Source: Clostridiaceae bacterium
Lineage (GTDB): Bacteria; Bacillota; Clostridia; Lachnospirales; Lachnospiraceae
Assembly (NCBI GenBank): GCA_018378255.1
Contig: JAGZXV010000085.1
Location: 1 to 21,516, forward strand
Reading direction: 5' to 3'
Length of the DNA: 21,516 nt
In this document: positions 6,510-13,618 of the stretch, piece by piece
How the letters are laid out: each line of letters begins with the position of its first letter
Numbering within the stretch: position 1 is the stretch's first letter
The notes under the pieces: generated by a model
The model's database searches: none
The model's input: the letters and a program-made list of their open reading frames with translations, nothing else
Told to the model about the DNA's origin: nothing
Position numbers and translations under genes: made by a program

Positions 6510-7706
6510 CTAATCAACTCCCAATTCCTCTTTCATCAGCCTCCCCAGAATCTTAATTCCTTCCACTATCTCCAGTTCTTCCGGCGTGGAAAAATTCATG
6601 CGGAATGAATGGCAGGGGGCTTCTGTATCGGGGTAAAATACGTCACCAGGCACCAGTGCAACGGTTCTGTCCAATGCCTTTTTTACAAATTCGGTCATAT
6701 TAATGGAATCCGGAAGCGTGACCCATAAAAACATTCCGCCCTCCGGTGTAATATATGATACTTCCTTGGGGAAATAAGTTTTGATGGCATCCAGCATAAT
6801 TCTGGATTTCTTCCCATATATGGAGCGGAGCTTTCCGATATAAAAATCCATATTGCAGTTTTTTAAAATCTCCGCACAAATTTTCTGGCTCCATACCGTG
6901 CTGTGTACATCATTAAGCATCTTGGCCTTTATCACTTTTTGAGCCACAGGCACAGGTGCGGACATAGCGGCCACACGGATGCCCGGCGCTATGATCTTGG
7001 AAAAGCTGCCCGCATACACCACAATGCCCTCTTTATCCAGGCTCTTTATGGATGGAACTTCCTCTCCGGCAAATCTCAGCTCTCCATAGGGGTTGTCCTC
7101 CAGAATTATCGTTCCGTATTTTGAGCAGAGTTCATAAATCCCTTTTCTCTTTTCATAAGATGTGGTCACACCTGTTGGATTTTGAAAATCGGGAATTACA
7201 TAGAATAATTTAGGTGTCGGCTTAGCTGACAGCTTCCGTTCCAGCTCATTAAGATCCACTCCGTCTTCTTCCAGCGTCACCCCTTCTACAATGGCTCCGT
7301 TGCTGCGAAATGCGCTCATTGCCACCATAAATGTAGGTGCTTCCACTAAAACCCGGTCTCCGTCATTACACAGCACTTTTGACAGAAGGTCCATGATCTG
7401 GGCGCTTCCGCTGGTGATCACAAGCTGATCCCTTGTGCTGACTTTGACCTCTTTTCGGTTCAAAAATTCTTTCGCTGCCTGTAAAAGTTCCGGGCATCCT
7501 TCTGTTACGGAATACTGAAGGATTCCGATGGGATCATGTTCCAGCATTCTTCTGGAAATTCCCTTTATTGTCTCCACCTGAAATGCTTCTGCGGCCGGAT
7601 TCCCTCCCGAAAATTTTTTAAGCCCCGGTGTTCCCATCAGTTTTAATATATTATCAGCCGAAGACGGCTTTACTGCATTGATTCTGTCTGAAAATTGATA
7701 ATCCAT
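6510..7706 (-). CDS. PLP-dependent class I/II aminotransferase
   Basis: A 398-residue fold-type I aminotransferase of the subgroup containing 2-aminoadipate (LysN-like) and MocR-related transaminases. It is a stand-alone enzyme with no winged-helix domain. Recognisable elements are the TSGSAQIMDLL cofactor loop (98-108), IPDFQNPTGV with the conserved Asn (171-180), LEDNPYGELRF (202-212) with Asp and Tyr for PLP, and SFSKIIAPGIRVA with the Schiff-base Lys237. The amino donor and keto acid cannot be told from sequence; broad branched-chain, aromatic or aminoadipate activity is usual. The start at 7706 has GGGAG about 11 bases upstream, rather far. The inverted-repeat element begins right at its stop codon, so it has no ordinary terminator of its own. 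Confidence 0.9.
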   Translation of the reverse strand: MDYQFSDRINAVKPSSADNILKLMGTPGLKKFSGGNPAAEAFQVETIKGISRRMLEHDPIGILQYSVTEGCPELLQAAKEFLNRKEVKVSTRDQLVITSGSAQIMDLLSKVLCNDGDRVLVEAPTFMVAMSAFRSNGAIVEGVTLEEDGVDLNELERKLSAKPTPKLFYVIPDFQNPTGVTTSYEKRKGIYELCSKYGTIILEDNPYGELRFAGEEVPSIKSLDKEGIVVYAGSFSKIIAPGIRVAAMSAPVPVAQKVIKAKMLNDVHSTVWSQKICAEILKNCNMDFYIGKLRSIYGKKSRIMLDAIKTYFPKEVSYITPEGGMFLWVTLPDSINMTEFVKKALDRTVALVPGDVFYPDTEAPCHSFRMNFSTPEELEIVEGIKILGRLMKEELGVD

Positions 7707-7743
7707 CTGATCCCATTCTCCCTTTTACATTTAAATTTGTAAG

Positions 7744-7892
7744 AAATTCCATACAGGCAGCACCATATCGTTTGACATTTTTTCAGATTGGGGGATGCCT
7801 AAACTGCGAAGGCTCTGTTAAAAAACTATCAAAAAAGCAAAAAACGAAAAGGAAAAAACCCTTTCGTTTTTATGGATGCCTGTATGAAATTT
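7744..7892. repeat. Spaced inverted repeat in the aminotransferase upstream region
   Basis: 7744-7759 and 7877-7892 are inverted copies matching at 15 of 16 positions (core TGCCTGTATG) and flank the terminator at 7841-7870. A second small inverted repeat (AATTTAC/GTAAATT) lies at 7888-7908. The 302-base gap 7707-8008 otherwise holds no gene. The arms could be a pair of regulator sites for the aminotransferase gene. Confidence 0.5.
7841..7870 (-). terminator. Terminator of the DUF6106-like gene
   Basis: AAAACGAAA and TTTCGTTTT pair, extended by two G-C pairs after a mismatch, around an A6 loop. On the minus strand it is followed by TTTTGCTTTTTT. Confidence 0.75.
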
Positions 7893-8008
7893 ACTCACGT
7901 GGTAAATTATAGTATAGTTTTTTGGCATTTGCAACCACTTATTTAAGTATTACTGCTGATTTTTATCATCATGAAAACCTGCATCACAAGATAGTCCCGT
8001 TAGCTAAA

Positions 8009-8503
8009 TTACTGTACGATCTTACGGGGGCTCACCTGCTTCATGCAATGAAGCATCCTGTCGTTAGGTTCAAAGATAACTTTGGTCGTATTGCCGCCAG
8101 ACTTATTAATCAAAGCATATGTTTTTGCACCAGCCTGTCCTGAAGAATAATCCACGACTTTCATATCTGATGTCTCACAGTCTTTCAGCACATAGGAATC
8201 AGAAGGCGCTACGATCTGAATTGTTTCCATCGTTCCTTCCCACACCTGTTTTCTTCTGGAGCGTCCCATAATCTTGTCAATGGACAACTGCCCGTTCACA
8301 TAGAGATATTCATATTCCAGATTCATATTCTGAAATACAAAATAAGAAATACCTCCAACCACTAATAATGCGATCACACCTAAAACAGTTGTTAAAGCCA
8401 GAAATACAGAAAAAATACATAATACGATCATAACTGCCTTTACGGCAATTGCGTACACCGGCGGTTTTCTCTTAACCAGCCACTCTGAATATGCTTCATT
8501 CAT
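8009..8503 (-). CDS. DUF6106-like membrane protein
   Basis: A 164-residue protein beginning MNEAYSEWLVKRKPP, which I associate with DUF6106, a Lachnospiraceae family without known function. Two adjacent hydrophobic helices (about residues 17-41 and 43-58) are followed by a soluble C-terminal domain rich in beta strands, starting NLEYEYLYVNGQLSIDKIMGRSRRKQ. This layout resembles small bacterial PH-like membrane proteins. The ATG at 8503 is preceded by AAGGG about 10 bases away. It lies between groEL and the aminotransferase on the same strand, but the groEL terminator and its own terminator suggest a separate unit. Its role is unknown. Confidence 0.75.
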   Translation of the reverse strand: MNEAYSEWLVKRKPPVYAIAVKAVMIVLCIFSVFLALTTVLGVIALLVVGGISYFVFQNMNLEYEYLYVNGQLSIDKIMGRSRRKQVWEGTMETIQIVAPSDSYVLKDCETSDMKVVDYSSGQAGAKTYALINKSGGNTTKVIFEPNDRMLHCMKQVSPRKIVQ

Positions 8504-8544
8504 AGGTTAATTCCCTTTCTCCATATAAAACAGAAATAAGTAGG

Positions 8545-8584
8545 AAAAGGGATCTGCACATGCAGGACATGGCAGATCCCTTTT
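8545..8584 (-). terminator. Terminator of groES-groEL
   Basis: A 13-bp perfect stem, AAAAGGGATCTGC with its complement (8545-8557 and 8572-8584), with a 14-base loop, about 27 bases after the groEL stop on the minus strand. Confidence 0.8.
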
Positions 8585-8610
8585 CTTACATGCTACTCTG
8601 CTTTACGTTA

Positions 8611-10230
8611 TTACATCATTCCCATTCCGCCACCAGCTGGCATCGCAGGAGTTTCCTCTTTTATATTAGCAACAACGGATTCAGTTGTCAACAGAGTTGA
8701 TGCAACACTTGTCGCATTTTGAAGTGCGCTTCTTGTAACCTTAGCAGGATCAAGAATTCCAGCACTGATCATATCTACATATTCTTCTTTGTACGCATCG
8801 AAACCTACGCCTACTTCAGCTTCTGCTACCTTATTGATGATAACTGAGCCTTCCAGTCCTGCATTGGCAACAATGTGATATAATGGGGATTCCAGAGCTT
8901 TCAGGATGATCTTACCGCCTGTCTTCTCATCGCCTTCCAGAGTTTCAACCACTTTAGCAACTTCCTTAGCTGCATGAACATAAGCTGATCCGCCGCCTGC
9001 AATGATGCCCTCTTCTACTGCAGCTCTTGTAGCAGCCAAAGCATCTTCCATACGCAGTTTTGCTTCCTTCATCTCGGTTTCAGTCGCTGCACCAACACGG
9101 ATAACAGCTACGCCGCCAGCCAGTTTTGCAAGTCTTTCCTGTAATTTCTCTTTATCAAATTCAGAGGTTGTTTCCTCAATCTGAGCTCTGATCTGTGCAA
9201 CTCTTGAAGAGATATCAGCTTTATCGCCGCAGCCGTCTACGATGATTGTGTTTTCCTTCTGAACTTTAACAGATTTTGCACGTCCTAACTGATCCATGGT
9301 TGTCTCTTTTAAGTCTAATCCCAGTTCTTCAGAAATAACGGTACCGCCTGTTAAAATAGCGATATCCTTTAACATCTCTTTTCTTCTGTCGCCGTATCCT
9401 GGTGCCTTAACGCCTACTACAGTAAAGGTTCCTCTTAATTTGTTAACGATCAATGTTGTAAGAGCTTCGCCTTCGATATCTTCAGCGATGATTAAAAGCT
9501 TGGATCCTGACTGTACGATCTGCTCCAGAACAGGAAGAATTTCCTGGATGTTGGAAATCTTCTTATCTGTGATCAGGATATAGGGATCATCTAAGTTGGC
9601 TTCCATCTTATCCATATCGGTGCACATATAAGCTGAAACATAACCGCGGTCAAACTGCATACCTTCAACTAAGTCAAGCTCTGTCTTCATGGTCTTAGAC
9701 TCTTCAATTGTGATAACGCCGTCGTTGGAAACTTTCTCCATAGCGTCGGCTACTAATTCACCAACTTCATCATCAGATGCAGAAATTGCTGCCACTCTGG
9801 CGATCTGTGCTTTTCCGCTGATTGGCTGGCTCATCTTAGCGATGGCTTCAACAGCTGCTTCCGTCGCTTTTTTCATACCTTTTCTCAAAACGATGGGGTT
9901 AGCGCCTGCTGCCAGGTTCTTCATACCTTCGTTAATCATAGCCTGAGCCAAAACAGTTGCTGTTGTTGTACCGTCACCGGCCACGTCGTTGGTCTTGGTT
10001 GCCACTTCTTTTACAAGCTGAGCGCCCATATTCTCAAATGCATCTTCCAGTTCGATCTCTTTTGCAATTGTTACGCCATCATTTGTAATGAGTGGAGCGC
10101 CGAAGGACTTATCCAAAACTACGTTTCTTCCTTTCGGTCCCAATGTCACGCGGACAGTATCTGCCAGCTGGTTAACACCGCTTTCAAGAGCTTTTCTTGC
10201 TTCTACACCATATTTAATCTGTTTTGCCAT
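8611..10230 (-). CDS. groL: 60-kDa chaperonin GroEL
   Basis: GroEL forms the double heptameric ring that folds proteins in the cytoplasm with ATP and the GroES lid. The 539-residue length is normal. Signatures visible are VTLGPKGRNVVLDK (ATP site), the NDGVTI and GDGTTTATVLA blocks of the equatorial domain with the catalytic Asp, and AAVEEGIIAGGG. The C-terminal tail ends GGGMGMM, the usual flexible Gly-Met repeat. The start at 10230 has GGAGG 8-9 bases upstream. It is the second gene of the groES-groEL operon, 102 bases after groES, and is controlled by the CIRCE element upstream of groES. The opposite strand shows long open frames, as usual for groEL; I do not count these. Confidence 0.98.
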   Translation of the reverse strand: MAKQIKYGVEARKALESGVNQLADTVRVTLGPKGRNVVLDKSFGAPLITNDGVTIAKEIELEDAFENMGAQLVKEVATKTNDVAGDGTTTATVLAQAMINEGMKNLAAGANPIVLRKGMKKATEAAVEAIAKMSQPISGKAQIARVAAISASDDEVGELVADAMEKVSNDGVITIEESKTMKTELDLVEGMQFDRGYVSAYMCTDMDKMEANLDDPYILITDKKISNIQEILPVLEQIVQSGSKLLIIAEDIEGEALTTLIVNKLRGTFTVVGVKAPGYGDRRKEMLKDIAILTGGTVISEELGLDLKETTMDQLGRAKSVKVQKENTIIVDGCGDKADISSRVAQIRAQIEETTSEFDKEKLQERLAKLAGGVAVIRVGAATETEMKEAKLRMEDALAATRAAVEEGIIAGGGSAYVHAAKEVAKVVETLEGDEKTGGKIILKALESPLYHIVANAGLEGSVIINKVAEAEVGVGFDAYKEEYVDMISAGILDPAKVTRSALQNATSVASTLLTTESVVANIKEETPAMPAGGGMGMM

Positions 10231-10332
10231 GATTTCATTCCTCCAATATCTATATTTTCAGGTCTGCCTCTGCAAATCCTGCTGCAAGCATTCTTCTGTC
10301 TTGCTGTTATAAATTCACCTAAAAGCTGCTGA

Positions 10333-10617
10333 TTACTCGATAACAGCTAAAATATCATTCTGTTTTACAACCACATATTTTTCTTCTTCCACTTCCACTT
10401 CTGTTCCTGAGTACTTGGAGAAGATAACTTTATCGCCAACTTTAACCTGCATGGTGATTTCTTTTCCATCCACAACTCCGCCAGGACCAACTGCAATTAC
10501 TTCTGCCTGCTGCGGTTTTTCCTTAGCCTGACCTGGTAATACGATACCGGATTTGGTTGTCTCTTCCGCCACTAACTGTTTTAATACAACTCTGTCAAAT
10601 AATGGTACTAACTTCAT
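10333..10617 (-). CDS. groS: 10-kDa co-chaperonin GroES
   Basis: GroES is the heptameric lid of GroEL. The 94-residue protein has the N-terminal LVPLFDRVVLKQ strand, the mobile loop EEETTKSG-type region (here AEETTKSGIVLPGQAKEKP, residues about 18-36) that contacts GroEL, the conserved GDKVIFSKYSGTEV block and the C-terminal VVKQNDILAVIE. The start has GAGGAGG about 8 bases upstream. It is the first gene of the heat-shock operon, and the promoter lies within CIRCE. Confidence 0.98.
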   Translation of the reverse strand: MKLVPLFDRVVLKQLVAEETTKSGIVLPGQAKEKPQQAEVIAVGPGGVVDGKEITMQVKVGDKVIFSKYSGTEVEVEEEKYVVVKQNDILAVIE

Positions 10618-10693
10618 GTTGAATTCCTCCTCAATCTATTCTTTATTTTTCCTCCCTTTTCAGGAAGGTTTTATATCTTTTTCGCATAATAAT

Positions 10694-10722
10694 GTTATAG
10701 CACGTGTTGTTAGCACTGTCAA
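10694..10722 (-). promoter_or_regulatory. Sigma-A promoter of groES-groEL
   Basis: On the minus strand TTGACA (10717-10722) is followed after exactly 17 bases by TATAAC (10694-10699). The -35 box is inside the CIRCE element, so HrcA binding would block RNA polymerase directly. Confidence 0.85.
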
Positions 10723-10736
10723 TAGTTGAGTGCTAA
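10710..10736. promoter_or_regulatory. CIRCE operator (HrcA binding site)
   Basis: TTAGCACTG, nine bases, GAGTGCTAA: the CIRCE consensus TTAGCACTC-N9-GAGTGCTAA with one change (G for C at the last base of the left arm). It overlaps the groES promoter. HrcA represses class I heat-shock genes through this site. Confidence 0.93.
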
Positions 10737-10864
10737 CTTTTTTCAAATTTTATAATTCACTATTTATTATGGACGGTAAATTGTGGTTCACCAGAGTATA
10801 CTTGAAATATTTTATAGAAATTTTCTTATTATATACCTTTATTTTTTCTTTTAATGGTATTACA

Positions 10865-10890
10865 ATATAGATTAATACAGTGATCTATAT
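10865..10890. promoter_or_regulatory. Inverted repeat just before the ribosome binding site of the 10908 gene
   Basis: ATATAGAT and ATCTATAT are exact inverted 8-mers with a 10-base spacer, ending directly before the AGGAAGGAG Shine-Dalgarno. It could be an operator or a 5' hairpin. Confidence 0.35.
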
Positions 10891-10907
10891 CAGGAAGGAG
10901 TATTGAT

Positions 10908-11288
10908 ATGGCAAAAAAAGGATTGGGTAAATTTGTAGCATTTGCTGCGATTGCCGGAGTTGTTGCGGCTGGTATCTCTTATTTTACAAAATATAAATCT
11001 TTTCATGACGAGCTGGAGGAGGACTTCCATGATTTCGAAGGAGAAGACGATAAGGATTCCGAAGAGCCGGCAGACAGCACCATGTCCCGCAATTATGTGT
11101 CACTGAATCCGGAAAAAGGACCTGCAGCGCAAGCTCCCAAAGAAGAACCGGAAAATACAGAAGAGATTTCAGAAAAACCATCGGTGGAGGCTGCAGATGC
11201 GCCGGACGAACCTGTTTCTGTCCCGGAAAGCGAACCTGTTAAACAGCCGGAAAACGAAACTACAATTGAAGATGATATTACAGAATAA
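10908..11288 (+). CDS. Small membrane-anchored acidic protein of unknown function
   Basis: A 126-residue protein. The N-terminus MAKKGLGKFVAFAAIAGVVAAGISYF is a short basic patch followed by one hydrophobic helix (about residues 8-26), so it is a signal anchor or uncleaved membrane segment. The remaining ~100 residues are strongly acidic, low in complexity and rich in Glu, Pro, Asp and Ala, with one less-biased motif (SRNYVSLNPEKG, about 60-71). It is probably disordered. The start is supported by AGGAAGGAG 7 bases upstream. It is a single gene, divergent from groES, with its stop codon inside the following terminator. I do not recognise a named family; a clostridial conserved hypothetical is likely. 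Confidence 0.8.
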   Translation: MAKKGLGKFVAFAAIAGVVAAGISYFTKYKSFHDELEEDFHDFEGEDDKDSEEPADSTMSRNYVSLNPEKGPAAQAPKEEPENTEEISEKPSVEAADAPDEPVSVPESEPVKQPENETTIEDDITE

Positions 11289-11319
11289 CGAGGCGGGGAG
11301 TTCAATCTCCCGCCTCGTT
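11287..11319. terminator. Bidirectional terminator between convergent genes
   Basis: AACGAGGCGGG and CCCGCCTCGTT form an 11-bp stem, extendable inward by GAG/CTC, followed by TTATTATTATTT on the plus strand. It overlaps the stop codon of the 10908 gene and sits 5 bases from the stop of the minus-strand MORN-like gene. Confidence 0.85.
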
Positions 11320-11323
11320 ATTA

Positions 11324-12136
11324 TTATTTCCAGGGTATCATATTTTTCCAGCGCACTTCCTGCAGGCTGGCTTCTTCCTGCATATATATCCTGCTGCCGT
11401 CTATTTCCGACGGCAAATGGTATTCTTTTTTATCAGGATCGTATTCCCATTTATCATCCGTTACCGTAACTCCGTTTCGGGCTGATAATTTCCAGACAGT
11501 CTCCACGCCTTTTGCATTGATGCTGGTGTATGTGACAGGCCCGTCCATCAGATCCCGGACAAATGTTCCTTCTTTTTTAATCTCCCTCGCCTCTTCTTCA
11601 TTGATCCCGTCGTAATAGCAATATCCTATGATCGCCTTTCCGTTCAGCTGTCCGCCTTCCCAATTGCCGGCCGAATAGTCATATCTGGGATGGTCGAGAC
11701 GGATTGCCTGAAGGGCCAGTCCCGCGCCTTCCAGACCGCCTTCATCGAAAGTTCCGAAAAAGACCGTAGAATAAGACTGGAAACAAATCCCCTCTCCCCT
11801 GACCTCAAAACCGGCCTCCTGTCCGTCAAAGAAATAGGGTTTTCCCCCCATTGTATTATAGTAAAGATCCCGGAACGCCTGCTCGTTGTCATTGAGAAGG
11901 GCCGCAGCAGCCGGAAGATCCGTATTCCTGAGATGATCTTCCAGAAGTGTCAGCAGTGTGCGCTCCTCATCAGATATCATGCTCACCGGCTCTGCCTCGG
12001 ACGGCGTGGCTGTCTGGGATTCCGTTTCCGCTTCCGTAACAGGTTCCGTCTGTTTTCCCTGTCCTGAATAAATCAGCGTCATACATACAACACCAAGAAT
12101 ACCGATCAATAAAACCGCATACCTTTTTATTCTCAT
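11324..12136 (-). CDS. Exported protein with MORN-like repeats
   Basis: A 270-residue protein with an N-terminal hydrophobic segment (about residues 7-24). The Cys18 context, GVVCM, is a poor lipobox, so a signal anchor or cleaved signal peptide is more likely than a lipoprotein. A Thr/Glu/Ser-rich linker (28-50) leads to an outer domain. Repeats of the MORN type, YxGxFxxGxLxGxG, are suggested by FFGTFDEGGLEGAG and YSAGNWEGGQLNGKA. These often act in surface or envelope proteins, but the function here is unknown. The start has GGAGGAG 7 bases upstream. It follows the MocR-type regulator by 18 bases on the same strand and is probably co-transcribed. Confidence 0.75.
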   Translation of the reverse strand: MRIKRYAVLLIGILGVVCMTLIYSGQGKQTEPVTEAETESQTATPSEAEPVSMISDEERTLLTLLEDHLRNTDLPAAAALLNDNEQAFRDLYYNTMGGKPYFFDGQEAGFEVRGEGICFQSYSTVFFGTFDEGGLEGAGLALQAIRLDHPRYDYSAGNWEGGQLNGKAIIGYCYYDGINEEEAREIKKEGTFVRDLMDGPVTYTSINAKGVETVWKLSARNGVTVTDDKWEYDPDKKEYHLPSEIDGSRIYMQEEASLQEVRWKNMIPWK

Positions 12137-12154
12137 CGTTCTCCTCCTCTCCGT

Positions 12155-13561
12155 TTATTCCGCAAGCCAGGCATTTTTAAGAAGCCCGATTCCATAACAG
12201 ATCTGCTCCTCCGTTAAATTTGCATACCCTAAAATGACTGTGGAACGGGTATGGTTGTGGAATGGATGGATGAAATAGCCCGACAGCCCATAAACATGGA
12301 CTCCGGCCTCTTTCGCCTGTCTCACAAGCACCGCCTCCTCCGTTCCCGCCCTGCTTGTGAGCAGGACATGAAGTCCGGCATTCTCTCCTTTTATGATGAA
12401 GTCTTTCTCCAGGCCCTTTAACGCATTCATAAGAGCATCATGCTTATTCTTGTAAACCGCCCTCATCCTGTTCAGATGGCGCTCATAATATCCGCCCACA
12501 ATAAACTGGTACAGAATATTCTGGTCGATCCTGGATACCGTAGACGAATAAAACCCTGCTTTCTTTTTGTATTCTTTTAAAAGCGGCCCTGGCAGCACCA
12601 TATAACTGACACGGATTGCCGGGGCGATTGATTTGGAAAAGGTACCGATATAGATCACATTTTCCCCTGTGTCCATCCCCTGAAGGGCAGGTATCGGTTT
12701 TCCCTTATACCTAAACTCACTGTCATAGTCATCCTCAATCAGATACCTGTCTTTCCTCTGGCCGGCCCACCAGAGAAGTTCCTGCCGCCGTTTCACAGGC
12801 ATGACGATTCCGGTGGGGTATTGATGGGAAGGCATGATGTACGCAAGCTGCGCTCCGCTCTCGCCGAGCAGTTCCAGACTCATACCGTATTTATCCATAT
12901 TTACCGGACAGACCTGGTATCCCAGGCTGTTAAACACCCGGTATGCCTGTTTATAGGTGGGATTTTCCATGGCGATCACCCGTTCCGGCCCCAGAATCTG
13001 CGCAAGGAGCATCAACAGGTATTCGCTTCCTGCACCCACAATTATCTGTTCCGGCCTGCAGTTCACCCCTCTGGCCGTATGCAGATATTCCCGCACCGCT
13101 TCCCTGAGAGATAGTTCTCCCTGCGGATCGCCTGCTATAAACATGGCTTTATTATCATCCACAAGCGTGTTCTTCGTGATTTTTCTCCATGTATTAAACG
13201 GAAAGCTGTCCAGGTCAATGCCCCTCGGCGAGAAATCCACCTGGTACTCCGTTTCCGCCGGTTCCTCCTGCAGAACAAATCCCTCGTCCTGGCTTTTTCC
13301 CACCTCCACCAGTTCCTCGATCTTGGACACATAATATCCTTTGCACGGAACCGCCTCTATATAACCTTCGGAAAGGAGCTGTTCATAAGCCATCTGGGAT
13401 GTGCTTCTGCTCACCTTCAGGTTTTCAGCCAGCACCCGGGTCGACGGGAGACGCGTCATCGCTTTTATATTCCCATTTTTTATTTCTTCTTTAATATATC
13501 CATAGATCTGCTCATACAAAGGAATATCCGTATGAGATTTTAAGGGCACCATCAATTCCAT
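12155..13561 (-). CDS. MocR/PdxR-type regulator (GntR winged helix fused to aminotransferase domain)
   Basis: A 468-residue transcription factor of the MocR group. The N-terminal GntR winged helix spans about residues 10-80: PLYEQIYGYIKEEI, RLPSTRVLAENLKVSRST recognition helix, and EGYIEAVPCKGYYV wing. A linker leads to an aminotransferase-like domain (about 110-468) that keeps the PLP lysine, Lys310, in GTFSKSIAPAIRVSY, along with MPSHQYPTG and IEDDYDSEFRY. PLP-sensing relatives (PdxR) control vitamin B6 synthesis and GabR controls GABA use; neither target set is adjacent here. I start at 13561, because GGAG lies 6 bases upstream; an earlier in-frame start at 13591 would lie within the glnS terminator. 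It overlaps or follows glnS closely and precedes the MORN-like gene. Confidence 0.9.
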   Translation of the reverse strand: MELMVPLKSHTDIPLYEQIYGYIKEEIKNGNIKAMTRLPSTRVLAENLKVSRSTSQMAYEQLLSEGYIEAVPCKGYYVSKIEELVEVGKSQDEGFVLQEEPAETEYQVDFSPRGIDLDSFPFNTWRKITKNTLVDDNKAMFIAGDPQGELSLREAVREYLHTARGVNCRPEQIIVGAGSEYLLMLLAQILGPERVIAMENPTYKQAYRVFNSLGYQVCPVNMDKYGMSLELLGESGAQLAYIMPSHQYPTGIVMPVKRRQELLWWAGQRKDRYLIEDDYDSEFRYKGKPIPALQGMDTGENVIYIGTFSKSIAPAIRVSYMVLPGPLLKEYKKKAGFYSSTVSRIDQNILYQFIVGGYYERHLNRMRAVYKNKHDALMNALKGLEKDFIIKGENAGLHVLLTSRAGTEEAVLVRQAKEAGVHVYGLSGYFIHPFHNHTRSTVILGYANLTEEQICYGIGLLKNAWLAE

Positions 13562-13563
13562 CT

Positions 13564-13615
13564 CAGACTCCAAAAAGGCGGAAGACCACACTTCTCATCC
13601 TCCGCCTTAGTAACT
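13564..13615 (-). terminator. Terminator of glnS, overlapping the MocR gene leader
   Basis: AAGGCGGA and TCCGCCTT pair around a ~16-base loop and are followed by TTT on the minus strand, only a few bases after the glnS stop. The stem ends about 10 bases before the regulator's Shine-Dalgarno, so read-through or attenuation could link the two genes. Confidence 0.6.
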
Positions 13616-13618
13616 CAG

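Larger units (their letters stand above)
5930..6510. mobile_element. Composite inverted-repeat element of unknown type (non-coding)
   Basis: The 746 bases between guaB and the aminotransferase gene hold no credible gene but are full of repeats. The 13-mer GTGAAAGTAACGC at 5930-5942 recurs inverted at 6498-6510, ending one base before the aminotransferase stop codon read in reverse. Inside are a perfect 22-bp hairpin (5941-5998), a half copy of the 630-687 palindrome (6072-6113) and a long palindrome (6163-6499). Terminal inverted repeats, high secondary structure and absence of a transposase suggest a MITE-like element. I see no target-site duplication. An RNA-structured element or a decayed insertion are alternatives. 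Confidence 0.5.

Noticed and set aside
8611..10230. Several Ser/Ala-rich plus-strand frames opposite groEL
   Set aside because: Typical antisense shadows of a codon-biased gene; no ribosome binding sites or domains.
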